Assembly (NCBI RefSeq): GCF_021343995.1
Contig: NZ_JAJTTE010000037.1
Coordinates: forward strand, 1-64,000
DNA from: Pseudonocardia terrae
GTDB taxonomy: Bacteria; Actinomycetota; Actinomycetes; Mycobacteriales; Pseudonocardiaceae
Length of the DNA stretch: 64,000 bases
Direction of reading: 5' to 3'
Positions 24,765-33,499 of this stretch are shown here, piece by piece. The notes under the pieces were generated by a model that saw nothing but the letters and a program-made list of their open reading frames with translations, searched no databases and had not been told where the DNA came from. Position numbers and translations under genes: made by a program. Numbering within the stretch: position 1 is the stretch's first letter; every line of letters begins with the position of its first letter.

Positions 24765-27404
24765 TCACCCGCCCACGCCCGCCCGCAACGCCACGCCCAG
24801 CTCCCGCCTGCCGGGCACGCCGAGCTTGCGGTAGATCCCGTGCAGCACGTTGTCGACCGTGCGGACCGACACCATGAGCTGGGCGGCGATGGCCTTGCTC
24901 GTCATCCCGGCGGCCGCGAGCGTCGCGATCTCGGACTCCCGGGACGTCAGCACCTCGGCCGCACCGAGGGACGCCAGCGGCGGGGTCGTGGCGCCTTCGC
25001 AGCGCCCGGCCCACTGCCGTGCCCGGGTGGCCGTGAGCCGGGACGCGCCCTTGCGGCCGGCGAGCTCGTGCAGGCGGGCGGCCTGGGCGGCGACCTCCGC
25101 GGCGAGCAGCAGCATGCCGTGCCGGGCGAAGACGTCTGCGACCTCGCCGAGCGCGCGGGCGTCGCCGGCGGCGAGCGCCTGTGCGTGGCGGGCGTAGGCG
25201 GGCGCGATCGGGCCGTCGACCCGCGCCGCCACCTCGGTGATCCGTTCCAGGGCCGCCTCCGCCGCATCGAGCCGCACGCAGCCGTGCAACGCCTGCAGCT
25301 CGACCTGCAGCTGGGAGACCGCGCGTGCCCGCCGGGCCGCGTCCAGCGCCCGGGACACCGCGTCACCGCCCTGGGCGGCCGCCGTCCACGCCGACGCGAG
25401 CGCCACCCACGCGTCGCCGGCCCCGCCGACCGCCTCCGCCGCCCGCTCGGCGTTCCGTAGCGCGGCCGCCGCGGCGACGGAGTCCCCCCGCATCGCTTCG
25501 GCCTCCGCGATCTGTGCCCGCACGAGCGCCAGGAACGGGAACGCTCCGTCGCGGACCGCGCCCGCCGCGTCGTGCAGCCGCTCCACGGCCGCGGCGAGCC
25601 TCCCCTGTCGGGCGAGCACGATGCCGTGCCAGCCCCCGTACAGGGCCTGGGCGACGGGTTGGCCCGCGCCGACCGCACGTCGGTGCCCGGCCTCGGCGAG
25701 CGCCGCCGCCTCCGGCAACCGCCCCAGACCGATCAGCGCGCCGCAGCTCGCCGAGTCCAGGTGCGGGAGTCCCCAGCCCGCGGCCCACGATGCCGCGGCC
25801 GACAGTGCCGCACGACCTTGCCCGGCCACGGTGAGCGCGGCCTCGTGGCGTCCCGTGCCGCACCACGCCTCGGCCGCGACGGCTCGTGCCGGGCCGGCCA
25901 GCGGGCCGAGCCGTTCGGCGTCGTCGAGGAGGGGCGCGACGGCGGCGAGCGCCTCCCCGTAGCGGCCCGCGTAGGCCAGCCCCGCCGCGCGCAGCACCAG
26001 CAGCTCCGGGCGCCGGGCGTCGGTCCGGCACGTCCGGTCGATCTCCGCGGCCAGTTCCGCCGCGCGATCCGGCGAGCCGACCCCCCACCGCAGGTTCCCG
26101 AGACGGATCACCGCAAGGCCGAGGCGTCGCGCGTCGCCGTCCGTGGCGGCGAGCACCTCGGCCAGGCCGGCGAGGACCTCCTCGGCCTCGGCCGGCCTCC
26201 CGAGCGCCGACAGCGCCTGCGCCAGCACCAGGGACGCGTCGGAACCCGCGCCGCGGCCGACAGCGGCGCGGGCCACCCGGACCGCGGCCGCCGGATCCGG
26301 CTCTGCGACCTCCGCGGCCTGCCGGGTCACCGCCACGAGCGTCTCCGACGCGACCGGCAGCCCCCCGGCCAGCCGCCAGGAGGTGGCCCGGATCCGGTCC
26401 ACGGCCTCGAGGTCCGGGCCGTCGAACGTGTCCGCGAGGAGCCGGTACACCGCCCGCTCGCGCAGCGGCGAGGTCGCCGAGCGCAGCACCTCGACGTCGA
26501 GGGGATGCGCGGGCGCCACCCGCACCCGGTCGCCCACCGCGCGCGACACCAGCAGGCCCCGCTGCTCGAGCCGGTCGAGCAGGTCGGCGCCGTAGCGGTG
26601 CAGCAGGCCGTCGGCATCGAGGTCGCGGCCGAAGGCCAGGAGCTCGAGCGCCTCCTGCTCCTCGGGGAGCAGGGGGCCGATCCGGGCCCGGACCAGGTCG
26701 CTCAGCCGGCGCGTCGGGCACAGCGGCCCCACCCACCGCCAGACGCCGTCGACCGGGGAGAGGGCGCGCGACCGCAGCCCCTCCTCGACGAACTCGCGCA
26801 GGTAGGTCGCGTTGCCGCCGGTCAGGGCGTGCAGCCGGTGCACGGTCGCCCGGCCCACCTGCCCCTCCACGACCCGGCCCAGCAGCTCGGCCGTCTCGTC
26901 CTCGTCGAACTCGTGGAGGTCGACCCGTTCGAGCAGGTTCTCCTTCCAGAGCGCGAACACCGGGTCGGGCACGGCCACCTCGGTGTGTGCGGCGAGCACC
27001 AGGAAGGCGGAGCGCGTCACGGCGAGGTGGTGGAGCACGCTCGCGGAGACGGGGTCGAGGAGGTGGGCGTCGTTCACACCGACGATCAGGCCGCGCCCGT
27101 TGGTCCCCGCGACGAGGTGCCCGGCGACCTGCGTCAGCACCTGCGGCCCGTCGGGCTCCGCCCCGACCAGTACCTGGGCGAGCGCGCCGAGGGGGATCTC
27201 CGAGGCCGACCGCGTGGCCATCACCCAGCGTGCGGTCCAGCCCTCCGCGGCGGCCGCGTCGAGGACCGCGCGCGCCAGCCGGGTCAGGCCGGACCCGGCC
27301 GGCCCGACCAGCACCACACCCGCCCGCGCGCCGGGCCCGGACCGGATGCGGCGCACCCGGGCCAGCTGGGCGGCGCGGCCGACGAAGGGCCAGTTGCGCA
27401 CCAT
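24765..27404 (-). CDS. large LuxR-type transcriptional regulator (LAL-like, atypical Walker A)
   Basis: This 879-residue regulator has an N-terminal AAA/STAND-type region beginning FVGRAAQL, long TPR-like Ala-rich helices in the middle and a C-terminal LuxR helix-turn-helix (LTSRESEIATLAAAGMTSK through TVDNVLHGIYRKLGV). The Walker A position reads GPAGSGLT, so the usual Lys is Leu and ATP hydrolysis is doubtful. The start at ATG 27404 is by domain onset; an upstream extension to 27497 and a GTG one codon earlier are possible. Its position next to the dynamin genes parallels IniR (Rv0339c), the LuxR-like activator of iniBAC, so it is the prime candidate to bind the TGAGTAG elements. That link is inference. 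Confidence 0.85.
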   Translation of the reverse strand: MVRNWPFVGRAAQLARVRRIRSGPGARAGVVLVGPAGSGLTRLARAVLDAAAAEGWTARWVMATRSASEIPLGALAQVLVGAEPDGPQVLTQVAGHLVAGTNGRGLIVGVNDAHLLDPVSASVLHHLAVTRSAFLVLAAHTEVAVPDPVFALWKENLLERVDLHEFDEDETAELLGRVVEGQVGRATVHRLHALTGGNATYLREFVEEGLRSRALSPVDGVWRWVGPLCPTRRLSDLVRARIGPLLPEEQEALELLAFGRDLDADGLLHRYGADLLDRLEQRGLLVSRAVGDRVRVAPAHPLDVEVLRSATSPLRERAVYRLLADTFDGPDLEAVDRIRATSWRLAGGLPVASETLVAVTRQAAEVAEPDPAAAVRVARAAVGRGAGSDASLVLAQALSALGRPAEAEEVLAGLAEVLAATDGDARRLGLAVIRLGNLRWGVGSPDRAAELAAEIDRTCRTDARRPELLVLRAAGLAYAGRYGEALAAVAPLLDDAERLGPLAGPARAVAAEAWCGTGRHEAALTVAGQGRAALSAAASWAAGWGLPHLDSASCGALIGLGRLPEAAALAEAGHRRAVGAGQPVAQALYGGWHGIVLARQGRLAAAVERLHDAAGAVRDGAFPFLALVRAQIAEAEAMRGDSVAAAAALRNAERAAEAVGGAGDAWVALASAWTAAAQGGDAVSRALDAARRARAVSQLQVELQALHGCVRLDAAEAALERITEVAARVDGPIAPAYARHAQALAAGDARALGEVADVFARHGMLLLAAEVAAQAARLHELAGRKGASRLTATRARQWAGRCEGATTPPLASLGAAEVLTSRESEIATLAAAGMTSKAIAAQLMVSVRTVDNVLHGIYRKLGVPGRRELGVALRAGVGG

Positions 27405-27806
27405 CACGGCCGCCCGGACGCCCCGAAGACGGACGGGACGACCGGCACCCCCGGGACCGGACGCGGATCGCCGCGAGCGGGACGGTCGAGAGCACAACTC
27501 ATCGAGACCTCACACGCGAGTCCCACCGCCCCGAACCGCCCCCCGCGGATCGGCACCCGGGACTCTGCCCATGTGGCGCCGTGCTGCCAACCGCGGCTCC
27601 GCGAATTCATCCGCCTGCCGCAGTGCGCGCCCCGGACGGCCCGGATCGGGCGCGTGGGGGACTCGCCGAGGACCACCTGGTACGGGCGGGACCGGCCCGA
27701 CGACCCCGCCCGCCTCCGCATGCAGGGTCGTTCGACCCGGACCCTTCCCACCGTTACCCGACGACGGCGTCCCCGCCGCGGGGTCGGGCAGCCGGCTGGG
27801 CGGCTC
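27405..27806. other. 402-base non-coding stretch upstream of the LuxR-type gene
   Basis: This lies between the LuxR-type start and the anti-sigma stop on the same strand. No frame has convincing codon bias on either strand. The right end (about 27760-27800) has GC-rich complementary words that could terminate the sigma/anti-sigma transcript; the left part should hold the regulator's promoter, but I cannot name -10/-35 boxes. CAACTCATCGA near 27495 vaguely resembles the CTACTCA half-site but is too weak to call. Confidence 0.4.
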
Positions 27807-28481
27807 TCAGACGTTCACCTGCGCGTACTCCTCGCCGGCGGTGTTCTCCACGACCACGCCCGCAACCTGGTCGGCGGGGACGCCGGCGCTGCCGTCGAGG
27901 TGGACGCCGCCCGCCTCGCCCTGCGGCGGGACCACCCAGCCGCCGGCGATCTCCCGGGAGCCGTCCTTGGCCACCACGACGAGCCGGCAGTGCTCGCCCG
28001 CCGGGACGCCCTTGACGTTCGCCGCGAGCCGCACCCAGCCGTTGGCCGGGGTCACGGTGACCGCGGCCGTCACGGCGCCCTGGGTGGTCTCCATGGTCCG
28101 GGCACCGGCCGCCACGGTGGTGGCCGGTGCGGTCGGGGCGAGGGCCCGACCGGCGACTATCCCGCCGCCGAGCAGCGCCGCGGCCACCACCACCGCGGCG
28201 ACGGCGCGGGTCAGGAGCCGCCGGCGTCGCTCGCCGGCGCGCTCGTCGCGGATCTCGCGCAGCGCCCGGTGCAGCACCAGGTCGCTGTCGGGCGGGCCCT
28301 CCAGCAGGGCCTCGTCGGGCAGCTCGTCCAGCGTGCGGGTCATCGCGCGCAGGTCCTCCCACTCGGCGCGGCACTGCGCGCACCCCTCCAGATGAGCCTC
28401 GACCGCGGTCGACTCCTCGGGCGTCAGCAGCCCCAGGACGTGCGCGGACAGCTCGCCGCCGTCGATGCCGCAGGTCGTCAT
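27807..28481 (-). CDS. zinc-binding anti-sigma factor (ZAS/RskA type)
   Basis: This 224-residue protein has an N-terminal ZAS domain with the HxxxCxxC core (HLEGCAQC) preceded by the usual LSAHVLGLLTPEE helix, a single membrane helix near residues 98-118, and an extracytoplasmic RskA-like beta domain ending VAGVVVENTAGEEYAQVNV. The cytoplasmic part should sequester the co-transcribed sigma factor until an extracytoplasmic or thiol/oxidative signal releases it. The start overlaps the sigma stop (ATGA). It most resembles the mycobacterial RslA/RskA class. Confidence 0.92.
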   Translation of the reverse strand: MTTCGIDGGELSAHVLGLLTPEESTAVEAHLEGCAQCRAEWEDLRAMTRTLDELPDEALLEGPPDSDLVLHRALREIRDERAGERRRRLLTRAVAAVVVAAALLGGGIVAGRALAPTAPATTVAAGARTMETTQGAVTAAVTVTPANGWVRLAANVKGVPAGEHCRLVVVAKDGSREIAGGWVVPPQGEAGGVHLDGSAGVPADQVAGVVVENTAGEEYAQVNV

Positions 28482-29044
28482 CCCGGCACCCCCTCCACGG
28501 TCGGGCCGAGCGCCGTGCGCAGGGCGCGCAGCGCGTAGTACGAGCGGGACTTCACCGTGCCCGGCGGGACCCCGAGCACCTCGGCGGCCTCGGGCAGCGT
28601 CCGGCCGCGGAAGTAGACCTCGGCCAGGACGTCGCGGTGGTCGGGCGAGAGCCGTTCCAACGCGGGCAGGACGGTCAGGGCGTCGACGACCCGGTCCGCG
28701 TGGTCGCCCGTCGGGACCGGGGGAGCGGCGTCCTCCTCGACCTCCGACGGCCGGGCGCGCTGGGCCCGCACCCGGTCGGTCACCAGGTTGCGCGCGACGG
28801 TCAACAGCCAGCTGCGGACCGAGCCGCGGCCGTTGGTCAGCACGTCGGAGTGCTGCCACGCGCGGACCAGGACCTCCTGGACGACGTCCTCCGCCGCCGC
28901 CCGGTCGCCGAGGAGCCGGGTGGTGAACGCCAGCAGCGCCCGCCCGTGCTCGGCGTAGACGGCGCGGATCAACGCCTCGTCCGGGTCCCGTGGACCCCTG
29001 CGTTCCCGGGCGCCGCCCCGCGCCCGGTGACCCGACCCGACCAT
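28478..29044 (-). CDS. ECF RNA polymerase sigma factor (SigL/SigK-like)
   Basis: This 188-residue group 4 sigma factor has region 2 (LIRAVYAEHGRALLAFTTRLLGD, AAEDVVQEVLVRAWQ, SWLLTVARNLVTDRVRAQRAR) and region 4 (LERLSPDHRDVLAEVYFRGRT, EAAEVLGVPPGTVKSRSYYALRAL). The ATG at 29044 is chosen for length. About 110 bases upstream is a perfect SigL-type promoter on its own strand, so autoregulation is likely. It diverges from the secreted protein/Rieske genes, which carry an identical promoter, so these are probably its first targets. Confidence 0.93.
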   Translation of the reverse strand: MVGSGHRARGGARERRGPRDPDEALIRAVYAEHGRALLAFTTRLLGDRAAAEDVVQEVLVRAWQHSDVLTNGRGSVRSWLLTVARNLVTDRVRAQRARPSEVEEDAAPPVPTGDHADRVVDALTVLPALERLSPDHRDVLAEVYFRGRTLPEAAEVLGVPPGTVKSRSYYALRALRTALGPTVEGVPG

Positions 29045-29152
29045 GCACGCTCCCGGAGAGACGACGGACGACACCGCGGGCGGAACGGGCCGGGCCCACC
29101 GGCGGTCCCGTCTCCCTGCGGGCGCGGTGAGGGTAGCGAAGTCCACGTCAGC

Positions 29153-29180
29153 GACACGGACGCACCGCGTGAACGGTTCA
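29153..29180 (-). promoter_or_regulatory. SigL-type promoter for the sigma/anti-sigma operon
   Basis: Read on the minus strand: -35 TGAACC (29180-29175), 16-base spacer, -10 CGTGTC (29158-29153). Both boxes match exactly the TGAACC/CGTGTC consensus reported for mycobacterial SigL as I remember it. The predicted transcript starts near 29146, about 100 bases before the sigma start codon. Confidence 0.8.
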
Positions 29181-29212
29181 CGCCAAATTCTTCCGGTTTT
29201 TTCCGGATCCGG

Positions 29213-29240
29213 TGAACCGCTCCGGGCTCGCGCCCGTGTC
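29213..29240 (+). promoter_or_regulatory. SigL-type promoter for the secreted protein/Rieske operon
   Basis: -35 TGAACC (29213-29218), 16-base spacer, -10 CGTGTC (29235-29240), identical in boxes and spacing to the divergent promoter at 29153-29180. The transcript would start near 29247, 30 bases before the ATG at 29277, leaving room for the GAGGTGAT ribosome site. Confidence 0.8.
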
Positions 29241-29276
29241 CGTCGGTGAACGCTCCCCCACGAACGAGGTGATCCG

Positions 29277-29846
29277 ATGAGGACACGCGGCCCGATGCTG
29301 ACACTGCTCGCCGTGCTGGCGGTCGGCCTGGCGGTGTTCGCCGTGAACACGGTCCTGGCCCGCGGTCCCGCCGACGAGCCCGCCGTGACCAGGACCGCGC
29401 AGTCCGGTTCGACGGGCGCCGACGGCTACGGCATCCCCGCCGCGCAGACACCCCGGGCGGCACCCCGGGCCCAGGTCGCCCCCGAGGCCGCGCCCCAGCA
29501 ACAGGCCCAGCGGCAGGCGGAGGCCGCCCCCGTCTCCGGCGCCGCCTTCGCCGGCCGCTCCGCCGGCAACGAGGTGACCGTCGCGATGGGCGTCGAGGGG
29601 GACGAGGTCGTCGCCTACGTCTGCGACGGCAAGAAGGTCGAGTCCTGGTTCGAGGGCACGGTCAACGGCGCGAAGCTGCAGCTCAGCGGCGTCGACGGCG
29701 ACCTGACCGCCGACGCGACCGACAAGGCCGTGTTCGGGACGGTGGCCGTCGGCGACCGGAGCTGGCCCTTCTCGGCGCAGCCCGAGGACGCGCCCGCCGG
29801 GTCGGCCACCGACCGGACCGTCCTGAAGAAGCTCGGCACCGCCTGA
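29277..29846 (+). CDS. membrane-anchored secreted protein, likely sigma-regulon target
   Basis: This 189-residue protein has an N-terminal signal-anchor (LTLLAVLAVGLAVFAVNTVLA), an Ala/Gln/Pro-rich linker (about 45-85) and an extracytoplasmic beta-rich domain (NEVTVAMGVEGDEVVAYVCDGKKVE ... VNGAKLQLSGVDGDLTA). One Cys occurs in the folded domain. I do not recognise a named family. It is the first gene after the SigL-type promoter, 22 bases ahead of the DUF6529-like gene, so it should be co-expressed with a membrane haem-type protein and a Rieske lipoprotein. Confidence 0.8.
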   Translation: MRTRGPMLTLLAVLAVGLAVFAVNTVLARGPADEPAVTRTAQSGSTGADGYGIPAAQTPRAAPRAQVAPEAAPQQQAQRQAEAAPVSGAAFAGRSAGNEVTVAMGVEGDEVVAYVCDGKKVESWFEGTVNGAKLQLSGVDGDLTADATDKAVFGTVAVGDRSWPFSAQPEDAPAGSATDRTVLKKLGTA

Positions 29847-29868
29847 CCCCGATCCCCCGGAGGACCCC

Positions 29869-30939
29869 GTGAGCCGCTCCCCGCGCGCCGGTGCCACCGA
29901 CCTCGGGTACGACCCCGAGACCGGCACCCGCTCCGAGCACCACCCCGACCACGCCGTCGGCTTCGACACGGCCGACACCGGCTACCGGCTCGAGTACGAC
30001 CCGGGCCGCTTCGACCCGCCGACGGACCCGAACCTGCCGATCGTCCCGACGTACCTCGGCGCCGGGATGCAGGAGGCCACCACCTCGATCTTCGCCGCCG
30101 TGCCCGCGCAGGCCGGTCGTGAGGAGAGCGCGGACGACAGCTGGGCCGACCCCACCTGGGGCCATCGCTCCTGGGACCGCCCGGACCACGACGACCACGA
30201 TCACCAGGGCGACTACGGCGTCCACACCGACTACGCCGGCTACGCCGACGGGGCCGACGGTCTCGGCGAGTTCGACCGGTTCGGCGGGTTCGACGGGGCC
30301 GACGGATTCGGCGCATTCGGCGGATTCGCCGGGGTCGGCGCCGCCCCGGACCCGCACGGTGCGCTGCCCGCCCCCGCCCTCGCAGATGCCCCGGCCCGCC
30401 CGGGCACCCGGCTCGCCGCCCTCGTTGTCCCGGTCGTCGTCGGGGTGGCGATCTCCGTCGGCCTCGGCGTGTACGCCCGCGTCCACGAGGGCACCGGCAC
30501 CGCCATCAACCTGGCCGGCTTCTCCAGCGGACTCGCGGCGAAGAGCTGGCTCACCGCGGCCGCGTTCGTGCTGGTCCTGGTGCAACTGTGGACCTCGATG
30601 CGGATGTACGGCCGGATCGGGCGGAACCGTCCCGCCGGCCCCCGGACGGCGACCGTGCACCGCTGGGCCGGCCGCCTCGCCGTCCTGGTGACCATCCCGG
30701 TCGCGGTGCACTGCCTGTACGCACTCGGCTTCTCCGACGCGAACCTCCGCGTGCTGGCACACTCGCTGCTCGGCTGCTTCTTCTACGGTGCCTTCGCCGC
30801 CAAGATGCTCGTGCTGCCCCGGCACGACGCCCCGCGCTGGGCCCTGCCCGTCCTCGGCGGTCTGGTGTTCACCGTGCTGACGGGCCTCGTCCTCACGTCC
30901 GCGGTGTGGTTCTTCACCACCAAGGGCCTGACCTTCTGA
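29869..30939 (+). CDS. DUF6529-like membrane protein, cytochrome b561-like
   Basis: This 356-residue protein has a soluble N-terminal half (residues 1 to about 170), acidic, His/Asp and Gly/Phe rich, and a C-terminal membrane half with five helices. The membrane part has HRWAGRLAVLVTIPVAVHCLYALGF and LAHSLLGCFFYGAFAAKMLVLP, where the spaced His residues could ligate haem b as in cytochrome b561/ferric-reductase-like domains. GTG start with GGAGG 5 bases before. It sits between the secreted protein and the Rieske gene, so an electron-transfer chain across the membrane is plausible; haem binding is inferred. Confidence 0.78.
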   Translation: MSRSPRAGATDLGYDPETGTRSEHHPDHAVGFDTADTGYRLEYDPGRFDPPTDPNLPIVPTYLGAGMQEATTSIFAAVPAQAGREESADDSWADPTWGHRSWDRPDHDDHDHQGDYGVHTDYAGYADGADGLGEFDRFGGFDGADGFGAFGGFAGVGAAPDPHGALPAPALADAPARPGTRLAALVVPVVVGVAISVGLGVYARVHEGTGTAINLAGFSSGLAAKSWLTAAAFVLVLVQLWTSMRMYGRIGRNRPAGPRTATVHRWAGRLAVLVTIPVAVHCLYALGFSDANLRVLAHSLLGCFFYGAFAAKMLVLPRHDAPRWALPVLGGLVFTVLTGLVLTSAVWFFTTKGLTF

Positions 30940-30956
30940 TCCCCGGAGACCCCACC

Positions 30957-31424
30957 ATGAGCCCCCGCTCCCCCCTCCTGACGACGGCCGCCCTCCTGAA
31001 CCGCAGGACCGTCCTCGCCGGCACCTGCGCCGCCGGGTGCGCCGCCCTCGCCGGCTGCGCCACCTACTCGGCGTCGTCGAAGCCCGAGGCCGCCCCGCAG
31101 GCGGGCGGCACCGCAGCACCGCAGCCCGGCGGGGCGGCGGCCCCGCTCGTGAAGACGGCCGACGTGCCCGTCGGCGGCGGCGTGATCCTGGCCGCGCAGC
31201 AGGTCGTCGTGACCCAGCCGACCGCGGGCCGGTTCAAGGCGTTCTCGACGACGTGCACCCACCAGGGCTGCGAGGTGACGTCCGTCGCGGACGGCTCGAT
31301 CATGTGCCCCTGTCACGGCAGCTACTTCTCCGTGACCGACGGTGCGCCGACCCAGGGACCTGCGAAGAAGCCGTTGCCCGAGAAGGACGTCACGGTGTCG
31401 GGCGACTCCGTCACCCTGGCCTGA
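30957..31424 (+). CDS. Rieske [2Fe-2S] lipoprotein, Tat-type signal
   Basis: This 155-residue protein has a twin-Arg signal ([17 protein letters not shown]) that ends in the lipobox LAGC, so it is probably exported folded by Tat and lipidated. The Rieske cluster ligands are intact: CTHQGC (Cys-x-His) and CPCHGS (Cys-x-x-His), with the proline-rich loop afterwards ([14 protein letters not shown]). Small stand-alone Rieske lipoproteins are common in actinobacteria. It follows the b561-like gene by 17 bases and completes the SigL-type operon. Confidence 0.93.
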   Translation: MSPRSPLLTTAALLNRRTVLAGTCAAGCAALAGCATYSASSKPEAAPQAGGTAAPQPGGAAAPLVKTADVPVGGGVILAAQQVVVTQPTAGRFKAFSTTCTHQGCEVTSVADGSIMCPCHGSYFSVTDGAPTQGPAKKPLPEKDVTVSGDSVTLA

Positions 31425-31452
31425 TCAGAGGCCCAGATCACGACGGTCACGG

Positions 31453-31481
31453 CTGACCGTGCCCCGTGCGCTCACTAGACT
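31453..31481 (+). promoter_or_regulatory. candidate sigma-70-type promoter of mutAB
   Basis: CTGACC (31453-31458), a 17-base spacer and TAGACT (31476-31481) give a housekeeping-like promoter about 70 bases upstream of the mutA start. Each box matches four of six consensus bases, so this is moderate. No cobalamin riboswitch is visible in the 128-base gap. Confidence 0.4.
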
Positions 31482-31552
31482 CCGCACAACCCCGCGTAGC
31501 GACGACGCACCACGGCGTGTGCGCTCGCCGGGGTGGGTGAGGAGTTGCGCGG

Positions 31553-33499
31553 ATGACATCAGGCAGGGCACCGCAGGACGCCCCGACCGACCAGGTGGAC
31601 GAGCGGGAGCTCAGCGAGAACGCCCCCGAGCCGCCGGAGCACCTGGTGCTCGCGGCCGAGTTCGAGGACGCCACCCGCGAGCAGTGGGCGGCGGCGGTCG
31701 ACGGCGTCGTCCGCAAGTCGGGGCGGATCGGCGAGGATGCGCCGCGGGGCGCGGGCGTCGAGAAGCTCGCCTGGGACACCGCCGACGGCATCCGCGTCCA
31801 GCCGCTCTACACGGCCGACGACGTCGCGGACCTGCCCGCGACCGGCGTCCCCGGCGCGCTGCCCTTCGTGCGCGGCTCCCGCGCCGGTGGGCACGTGCCC
31901 GCCGGGTGGGACGTGCGCCAGCACCACGCCGCGCCCTCGGCGGCGGCGGTGCACGACGCGCTGCTGGCCGACCTCGAGAACGGCGTCTCCTCGGTGTGGC
32001 TCGCCGCCGGGACCGGCGGGGTGCCGGTCGCCGAGCTGGGGGCGGCGCTCGAGGGCGTCATGCTCGACCTCGCCCCGGTCGTGCTCGACGCGCGCGAGTC
32101 GGCCGAGGAGGCCGCCGAGGCCTTCCTGAACCTCGCGGAGGAGCGCGGTGTCGCGAAGGACGCCCTCCTCGGCACGCTCGGCCTCGACCCGATCGGCCTG
32201 CGCGCCCGGTCCGGCTCCGGTCCGGCGGTCGAGTCCGTGGTCCCGCTCGCCACCCGCGTCGCGCGGGAGTACCCGCAGGTGCGGGCCGTGGTCGTCGACG
32301 CCACCCCGGTCCAGGAGGCAGGCGGGTCCGAGGCGCAGGAGCTGGGCTTCTCGCTGGCCGCAGGCGTGGCCTACCTGCGCGCGCTGACCGAGGCCGGCCT
32401 CGCGGTCGCCGACGCCGCCCGCGTGCTCGAGTTCCGCTACTCGGCCACTGCCGAGCAGTTCCCGACCATCGCCAAGCTCCGGGCCGCCCGCCGGCTGTGG
32501 GGCCGGGTCCTCGAGGCGTCCGGCGCGGACGGCCCGGGCCAGGCCCAGCACGCCGTCGTCTCGCCGACGCTGTTCAGCAGGCGCGACCCGTGGGTGAACA
32601 TGCTGCGCGGCACGGTCGCCGGGTTCGCCGCCGGGGTCGGCGGCGCCGACGCCGTGACGGTGCCGCCCTTCGACATCGCGATCGGGGAGGCGGAGCCCTT
32701 CTCCCGGCGCGTCGCGCGCAACACCCAGTCACTGCTGATCGAGGAGTCGCACCTGTCCCGGGTGATCGACCCGGGTGGTGGCTCCTGGTACGTCGAGCAC
32801 CTCACGGACGACCTGGCCCGCGCCGGATGGGCCTTCTTCCAGGAGCTCGAGGCCGCGGGGGGCGCCGTCGCCGCCCTCGACTCCGGCCTGCTCGCCGGGA
32901 AGGTCGAGGAGGTCCGGGCGAAGCGGGAGAAGGGTGTCGCGACCCGGCGGACCCCGCTCACCGGCGTCAGCGAGTTCCCGGACCTCGACGAGAAGCCGGT
33001 CGAGCGCACCCCGCTGCCCGAGCCGGTGGTGCGCGGCGGCCTGCCGCTGTACCGGCCCGCGGCGGCCTACGAGGCGTACCGGGACCGGTCGGACGAGATC
33101 CTGGCCGAGACGGGGGCACGACCGGCCGTCTTCCTGGCCACCCTCGGCCCGCTGGCGGCGTACGCCACGCGCGCCGGGTTCGCGCGCAACCTGCTGCAGG
33201 CCGGCGGGCTCGCCGGGCCGGAGGCCGGCCCGACGGAGACGCCGGAGGAGGTCGCCGAGGCCTTCCGCAAGTCCGGCTCCACGGTGGCGGTCCTCTGCTC
33301 CACCGACGCCCTGTACGGCGAGCGGGCCGAGGCGACGGCCGCCGCGCTGCGCGAGGCCGGAGCCGCGCGCATCCTGCTCGCCGGCAAGCCCTCGTCTCCC
33401 GGGGGTTCCTACGACGGTGTCGACGGGTACCTGTTCGCCGGGTGCGACGCCCTGGCCGTCATCGACGACGTCTACACCGCGCTGGAGGTCGCGAAATGA
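31553..33499 (+). CDS. mutA: methylmalonyl-CoA mutase small (beta) subunit
   Basis: This 648-residue protein carries the mutase barrel in degenerate form ([52 protein letters not shown]) and a C-terminal domain without the B12-ligating DxHxxG motif, as expected for the non-catalytic subunit. It pairs with MutB to interconvert (R)-methylmalonyl-CoA and succinyl-CoA in propionate, odd-chain and branched-chain amino acid catabolism. The stop overlaps the mutB start. Confidence 0.96.
   Translation: MTSGRAPQDAPTDQVDERELSENAPEPPEHLVLAAEFEDATREQWAAAVDGVVRKSGRIGEDAPRGAGVEKLAWDTADGIRVQPLYTADDVADLPATGVPGALPFVRGSRAGGHVPAGWDVRQHHAAPSAAAVHDALLADLENGVSSVWLAAGTGGVPVAELGAALEGVMLDLAPVVLDARESAEEAAEAFLNLAEERGVAKDALLGTLGLDPIGLRARSGSGPAVESVVPLATRVAREYPQVRAVVVDATPVQEAGGSEAQELGFSLAAGVAYLRALTEAGLAVADAARVLEFRYSATAEQFPTIAKLRAARRLWGRVLEASGADGPGQAQHAVVSPTLFSRRDPWVNMLRGTVAGFAAGVGGADAVTVPPFDIAIGEAEPFSRRVARNTQSLLIEESHLSRVIDPGGGSWYVEHLTDDLARAGWAFFQELEAAGGAVAALDSGLLAGKVEEVRAKREKGVATRRTPLTGVSEFPDLDEKPVERTPLPEPVVRGGLPLYRPAAAYEAYRDRSDEILAETGARPAVFLATLGPLAAYATRAGFARNLLQAGGLAGPEAGPTETPEEVAEAFRKSGSTVAVLCSTDALYGERAEATAAALREAGAARILLAGKPSSPGGSYDGVDGYLFAGCDALAVIDDVYTALEVAK

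Noticed and set aside
23102-24877. Plus-strand open frame with Val/Ala/Pro alternation across the EHRDRD gene
   Set aside because: It is the antisense of the 18-base repeat. It lacks a ribosome site and normal amino acid mix, while the minus frame has both a Shine-Dalgarno sequence and an operon position.
27405-27806. Possible small gene on either strand
   Set aside because: Open frames here have no ribosome site and no codon bias like the neighbours; treated as a regulatory gap.
31425-31552. Cobalamin riboswitch before mutAB
   Set aside because: The 128-base gap is too short and lacks the B12-box core; a simple promoter explains it.
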